DNA from: Castor canadensis
Lineage: Eukaryota; Chordata; Mammalia; Rodentia; Castoridae
Assembly: GCF_047511655.1 (NCBI RefSeq)
Contig: NC_133397.1
Coordinates: 123,221,308 to 123,285,307, forward strand
Direction of reading: 5' to 3'
Length of the DNA stretch: 64,000 nt
A program made the position numbers and the translations under genes. The notes under the pieces were generated by a model. That model saw nothing but the letters and a program-made list of their open reading frames with translations, was not told the origin of the DNA and made no database searches. The number at the start of each line of letters is the position of its first letter. The stretch's first letter is position 1. Of the stretch, positions 58,010-64,000 are shown piece after piece.

Positions 58010-60400
58010 ATCTTATGAAGGTTTCCTTTTTATTACCAGCATACATTAAATATATAAAATAGTGAGTTTCATTCACTGTGACATTTTCAGACATGTATAT
58101 TGCATACTTTGATCATATTCACCCCCATCTCCCTCTTTTATCCACTCCTCCATCTTCCCTAACATTACTACTTCTACTTTCATATCTTGTTTCTCTTTAG
58201 CTTCCACATATGAAAGAAAACATGATACTTTTTAATGGAGTCTGCATTATTTTGCTTAACATGATGATCTCCATTTCCATCCATTTTCCTGAAAATAACA
58301 TGATTTTGGTTCTTTTTAATGGTTGACTAACACTCCATTCATGTGTTGATGGGCACCTATACTGATTCCATAGCTTGGCTATTGTGAATAGTGCTACAAT
58401 AAACATGGGTGTACAGGTGTCTCTACTATGCCAACTTTGATTCCTGCAGGTGTGTACCCAGGAGTGGTATACTGGATCTTATAGCAATTCTACTTTTAGT
58501 TTTTTGGAGACACATCCCTTCTGATCTCCACTGTGGCTGCATTCTCGCCAGCATTTGTTATTTTTGTTTTCTTAATGGTAGCCATTTTGAATAGAGTAAG
58601 ATGGAATCTCAAAGTAGTTTTTGTTTGTATTTCCTTGATGACTAAAGCTAATGAACATTTTTTTCATTTTTTTGTCATTTGTACATTTTTTAAGTAGTGC
58701 CTGTGAGGTTCTTTTACCCATTTGTTCTCTTGTTGCTTAATTTTTTGAGTTCTTTATATATTCTTGCTATTAATCATCTGTCAGATGAACAGCAGGGGAA
58801 GATTTTTTTCCACTCTAGAGGCTGTCTCTTCATTAGCAATTCTGCTATCAGAAGCTTTTTCATTTGAGCAATTTCATTTGTTAATTCTTGATATTCTTTC
58901 TTGAACAACTGGAGTCCTATTTGGGAAATTGTTGCCTATCCCTGTACCTTGAAATGTTTCCTCTATGTTTTCTTTCAGGTATTACATTAAGGTCTTTGAT
59001 ACATTAAGGTGTTACATTAAGGTCTTTGATACATTAAGGTATTACATTAAGGTCTTTGATTACATTAAGTTGATTTTTGTACAGGGTGACAGGCAAAGAT
59101 CTAGACTCAATCTTCTGCCTATAGACACCCAGTTTTCCCAGCACCACTTGTTAAAGTGGTTATCTTTTTTCCAACATATGTTTTTTGGCACATTTGTTGA
59201 GAATCAGATGGGTTGCAAGTATTTTATTGAGGATTTTTGTGTCTATGCTCATGAAAGATATTAGTCTATAATTTTCTTTTTTGTGTGTGTCCTTATCTTG
59301 TTTTGGTATCAGGTTACTACTGGCTTCATAGAATAACTTTTGAAAACAATAAATTTTTTGGAGGTTACTGTGAATGAAATTATTTTCCTCATTTCCTTCT
59401 CAGCAAATTCATTATTGGCAGATCAAAAATATACTGAGTTTTGTGTTTTGATTTTGTATACTACTACTTTGTTGAAAGTATTTATCAGAGCTAAGTGTCT
59501 TCTGGTGGAGTCTACAGAGTCTTTTAAGTATAGGATCATATCATCAGCAAATAGTACCAATTTGACTTCTTCAACTCTTATTTGTATTCCTTATATTTCT
59601 TCTTTTGTCTTATTTCTCTAGCTAAAATTTCAAATACTATATTGAAAAAGAGTGGTGAGAGTGGATACCCTTGTAACACTTGTTATTTTAAAGGAAATGC
59701 TTTCAGTTTTTCCCCATTAAGTATGATACCGGCTAGGGTTTGGTGCATATAGACTTTGAGGCACGAGCCTTCTGTGCCTCATTTCATCAGAGCTTTTTAT
59801 CATGAAAGGATGTTGAATTTTGTCAAGTGCTTTTTTCTGCATCTAATGAGATGGTTCTGTGATTTCCCTTTGATTCTATTTATGTGCTGTATGACACCAT
59901 TTGCATGCATACATTGAACAATTCTTGCATCACTGTAATGAAACCAATTTGATTATGGTGTCTTATTAATGATTAATGTGTTGCTGAATTTGGTTTGGAA
60001 GTGTTTTGTTGAGGATTTCTACATCTATGTTCACCAAGGTAGTTTTTATATAACTTTCTTTTTCTTTTCTTTTTTTGTCATTTTGTCATATCGTTATCCA
60101 GTTTGGTGTCAGGATAATTCTAGATTCATAGAATGAGTTTGGAAGCATTTCTTTCTTCTCTGTTTCTTGGAATATTTTGAGGAGCACTGATGTTAGTGCT
60201 TTAAAGATCTAGTAGAATTCATCAGTGAATCCATCCAGTCTAGGCTTTTCTTTGTTGGGACAGTTTGATTACTACTTCAGTCTTATTGCTTGTTTTTATT
60301 CTGTTTAGGATTTCTACTATCTTCTTGGTTCAAATTTGGCAGGTTATGTGTGCCTAGAAATTTGTTCATTTCTTCTAGAGTGAGGAAGTGCATCCATGGG
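58010..60400 (-). mobile_element. L1 3' UTR and ORF2, reversed, degenerate
   Basis: Antisense L1 over 2.4 kb. The minus strand still reads the ORF2 C-terminal pattern MFIVALFTIAKLWNQYRCPS at 58347-58406, matching the younger copy at 60821-60880. ORF2 phrases run on to 'gtgtgcctagaaatttgttc'. A 30-base tandem repeat sits at 58977. Confidence 0.85.
58977..59064 (+). repeat. 30-base tandem repeat, three copies
   Basis: Unit starts AGGTATTACATTAAGGTCTT; copies begin at 58977, 59007 and 59037, the last incomplete. Differences are single bases. It lies inside the reversed L1. Confidence 0.95.
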
Positions 60401-60429
60401 GACCCTTATACAGCGACAGTAAGAGTATA

Positions 60430-60720
60430 AGTGAACAAATCACTTTGGAGAACAGTTTGGCTCTATCTTGTGAAGTGGTACACTGGCATACACTATGAGC
60501 CAGCAGTCCTAATTGCAGGTCTGTATTCAATAGAAATAATTCCTCTTGAGCATCAAGAAGAAAAGGACAAGAATTTTAGAGGTATTGCTCATAATGGCAA
60601 ACTTCTGGGACTCAAATGTCCACATTTACTGGAATGGATAAATTGTGGCAAAGTCATAAAAATGCTTTTTCTTATTTAAGGCTATGTAAAGTCCCATGCT
60701 ATTGATGTACCACAACATAC
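60430..60720 (+). mobile_element. Old L1 fragment
   Basis: 'tttggagaacagtttggctc', 'aatggcaaacttctgggact', 'actggaatggataaattgtg' follow L1 ORF2 3' text on the + strand. Confidence 0.55.
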
Positions 60721-60784
60721 CGGTGTCACTTGGGTTGTTTTCAGTATTTTGCTGTTGTACAAAGCACTGTAATGACTAACTTTG

Positions 60785-61588
60785 CAAAAGACTGTTACTC
60801 CAGAGGCACCTGCACATCCATGTTTATTGCGGCACTATTCACAATAGCCAAGTTATGGAAACAGCCAAGATGCCCCAGCACAGACGAATGGATTAAGAAA
60901 ATGTGGTATCTATACACAATGGAATTCTATGCAGCCATGAAGAAGAACGAAATGTTATCATTCGCTGGTAAATGGATGGAACTGGAGAACATCATTCTGA
61001 GTGAGGTTAGCCTGGCCCAAAAGACCAAAAATCGTATGTTCTCCCTCATATGTGGACATTAGATCAAGGGCAAACACAACAAGGGGATTGGACTATGAGC
61101 ACATGATAAAAGCGAGAGCACACAAGGGAGGGGTGAGGATAGGTAGGACACCTAAAAAACTAGCTAGCATTTGTTGCCCTTAATGCAGAGAAACTAAAGC
61201 AGATACCTTAAAGCAACTGAGGCCAATAGGAAAAGGGGAACAGGTACTAGAGAAAAGGTTAGATCAAAAAGAATTAACCTAGAAGGTAACACCCATGCAC
61301 AGGAAATCAATGTGAGTCAATGCTCTGTATAGCTATCCTTATCTCAACCAGCAAAACCCCTTGTTCCTTCCTATTATTGCTTATACTCTCTCTACAACAA
61401 AATTAGAGATAAGGGCAAAATAGTTTCTGCTGGGTATTGGGGGGGGGGAGCGGGAAGGGGTGGAGTGGGTGGTAAGGGAGGGGGTGGGGGCAGGGGGGAG
61501 AAATGAACCAAGCCTTGTATGCACATATGAATAATAAAAGAAAAATGAAAAAAAAATAAAATAAAAATAAAAAGATAGCAAAAAAAAA
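60785..61588 (+). mobile_element. Younger 5'-truncated L1 with target-site duplication
   Basis: About 800 bases: the ORF2 C-terminus reads open to its stop at 61062 (MFIAALFTIAKLWKQPRCPS, then WMELENIILSEV), followed by a 3' UTR with a G-rich tract and an A-rich tail with AATAAA (61531). AATGACTAACTTTG (60771-60784) is repeated after the tail as ATGACTAACTTTG (61589-61601). The insertion sits in an older reversed L1. Confidence 0.92.
61439..61499 (+). repeat. G-rich tract in L1 3' UTR (G4 potential)
   Basis: Many G runs of three or more with short loops (G10, GGGAAGGGG, GGGAGGGGG, GGGGG, GGGGGG), typical of L1 3' UTRs and able in principle to form G-quadruplexes. Confidence 0.85.
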
Positions 61589-61865
61589 ATGACTAACTTT
61601 GTAATATGTCACTTTACATTTTGAAAATATTTGTGATGTGTGAGGGTCCCTTTGTGAATTTGATAGATAATGCAACATTTCTTTCCACAGGGAATATAAC
61701 AATCCTTACTGCCACCATTAGTGTATAAGATTGCCCATTTCCCTCTGCTCTTGCAAATTTTATATCTTCCTTTCTAACTTTGTAACTTTGTATATGCTTT
61801 CATTGCATTATAGAGTTCCAGTATACTGTTGAATAGAAGTGAGTGTGCACATCTTGAACTGAATT

Positions 61866-61941
61866 TTTGTGTGTGTGATGGAATCCAGGATTGCACATAT
61901 GCTAAGCACACACTCTACCACTGAGCTACATCCCAGCCCAC
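61866..61941 (-). repeat. ID-like SINE
   Basis: Reverse copy: GATGGAATCCAGGATTGCAC, CTCTACCACTGAGCTACATC. Confidence 0.8.
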
Positions 61942-62304
61942 TATTTTCCTGAAGTTGGAGGAAAGAATTCAAAGACTTGTGAATCAAATTCCTTGCTTAT
62001 TTGGTGAAAAATCAATACTACTGCTTGTAAGGCTAGGATATTTCATCAAATGGATCTGCCATAGTTTACATAACCATTTCCTAGTATTGCACATTTTCCT
62101 GTTATTTGTGAGATTCCATTTGCAATTTATCTTATGCAACAGCAAATGGTTCTGATATGTTATTCTCTTAACTGAAGTGAGGTTATGCATATGTCACCCA
62201 GACTAAATTGGTATCCCAAGATGCTGGATTCGTTTTATGTATCCATTATTTAAGCACTTTCGTATAATAGGACATGTGAACTAGTTGCACTTGCTCATTG
62301 CTGT

Positions 62305-62695
62305 GAATTTCATGGTGGGAAAGGAAGTAAGCTTGGCACCAATTCCCACCTGTGCTGCATATCAGATAAGGGGCCTTGAACAAACTGCTCAGCTTCTTTA
62401 AGATTCTGTTTTCTCAAGTGTACGTTAGAGACAAAGAAAATATTCGTATCACAGTATTTTTACAAAAGCTTTTTAAGTGAAATCTGGTATGCACAAAACA
62501 TACAATATCCAGGTGTGGCGGTATGTGCCTGTAGTCTCAGTTAATTGGGAGGCTGATATGGAAGAACTGCTTGAGCACAAGAGCAATATAGTGAGACCCT
62601 TTCTCAAAAACAAACAAAGGAAATAGAACAGTTCTTGGAACAGAGAAAGTGCCCGATAAACATTACCTATTGTGATTATTGTAGTGCTCAGTGAG
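62305..62695 (+). repeat. MIR SINE split by a B1/Alu-like SINE
   Basis: Left part 'ggccttgaacaaactgctca', 'agattctgttttctcaagtg'; right part 'gaacagttcttggaacagag', 'agtgcccgataaacattacc'. The younger SINE (62508-62622) sits between. Confidence 0.75.
62508..62622 (+). repeat. B1/Alu-like SINE inside MIR
   Basis: CCAGGTGTGGCGGTATGTGC, GGAGGCTGATATGGAAGAAC, CTTTCTCAAAAACAAACAAA. Confidence 0.8.
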
Positions 62696-62733
62696 CATTC
62701 TGACCTGTTGCTTTTTCCCTCTGGTACCATTAG

Positions 62734-64000
<1,267 letters not shown>

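Larger units (their letters stand above)
60721..61800 (-). mobile_element. Old L1 3' fragment, interrupted by a younger L1
   Basis: 'cttgggttgttttcagtatt' before and 'gataatgcaacatttctttc' after the younger insertion are antisense L1 3' phrases. Confidence 0.5.
39246..62733. other. Intergenic DNA between DBT and LRRC39
   Basis: 23 kb dominated by L1 fragments in both directions and SINEs, with one MLT1-type LTR, hAT and MIR relics. No coding gene is recognised. Part may be DBT 3' UTR or hold the non-coding first exon of LRRC39. Unassigned stretches over 300 bases: 39860-41055, 44730-45490, 47340-47960, 48335-48690, 54990-56110 and 57120-57680. Confidence 0.75.

Noticed and set aside
58977-59064. 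CRISPR-like regular repeat
   Set aside because: Three 30-base copies without spacers inside an L1 in a mammalian genome; a plain tandem repeat.
60730-61062. 110-codon frame ending in FSLICGH
   Set aside because: C-terminal piece of L1 ORF2 in a 5'-truncated insertion; the ATG is not a natural start.

Overview
This is mammalian nuclear DNA: spliced genes with GT-AG introns, and a dense load of SINE, LINE, LTR and DNA-transposon relics. The dominant SINEs are short tRNA-derived units with the core GTGGCTCAAGTGGTAGAG, often joined behind B1-like 7SL-derived units. Together with B1-type monomers this points to a rodent. A castorimorph such as beaver is my best guess from the SINE style, but that is an inference and not proved here.

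The window is organised around one complete gene, DBT (dihydrolipoamide branched-chain transacylase, the E2 core of the mitochondrial branched-chain 2-oxoacid dehydrogenase complex). It lies on the + strand from a CpG-rich promoter near 3.4 kb to the stop codon at 37,897. All eleven coding exons can be read by eye. They join without a frame break into 482 codons, the same length as human DBT. The lipoyl lysine (K105) and the catalytic His452/Asp456 pair are present.

Layout: 1-3,340 is intergenic with L1 and SINE fragments. 3,340-3,830 is the CpG-rich promoter and exon 1, with three ATTGG (CCAAT) boxes and an ETS-type site. 3,573-11,138 is intron 1, with an exceptional 650-base, almost purely pyrimidine TTC/CTC tract. 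11,139-37,897 holds exons 2-11, with introns filled by SINEs, MIR, L2, old L1 and MaLR pieces. 37,898 to about 39.3 kb is the likely start of the DBT 3' UTR. About 40-62.7 kb is repeat-dominated intergenic DNA with several L1 3' halves in both orientations, an MLT1-type LTR and nested insertions. 62,734-62,926 is the first coding exon of LRRC39, the next gene on the same strand; the rest of LRRC39 lies beyond the window.

DBT and LRRC39 are neighbours in the same order and orientation in human, so this is conserved synteny. They are not functionally coupled: DBT acts in leucine, isoleucine and valine breakdown, and LRRC39 encodes a leucine-rich-repeat protein of the muscle M-band. I found no evidence of a novel gene system. 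The points most worth a second look are the giant intron 1 pyrimidine tract, a recurrent three-module SINE, a perfect hairpin over the likely branch-point region of DBT exon 7, a SINE with an apparent 3' transduction, an overlapping out-of-frame upstream ATG on LRRC39, and a GC-rich unclassified block at 40.3-41.05 kb.
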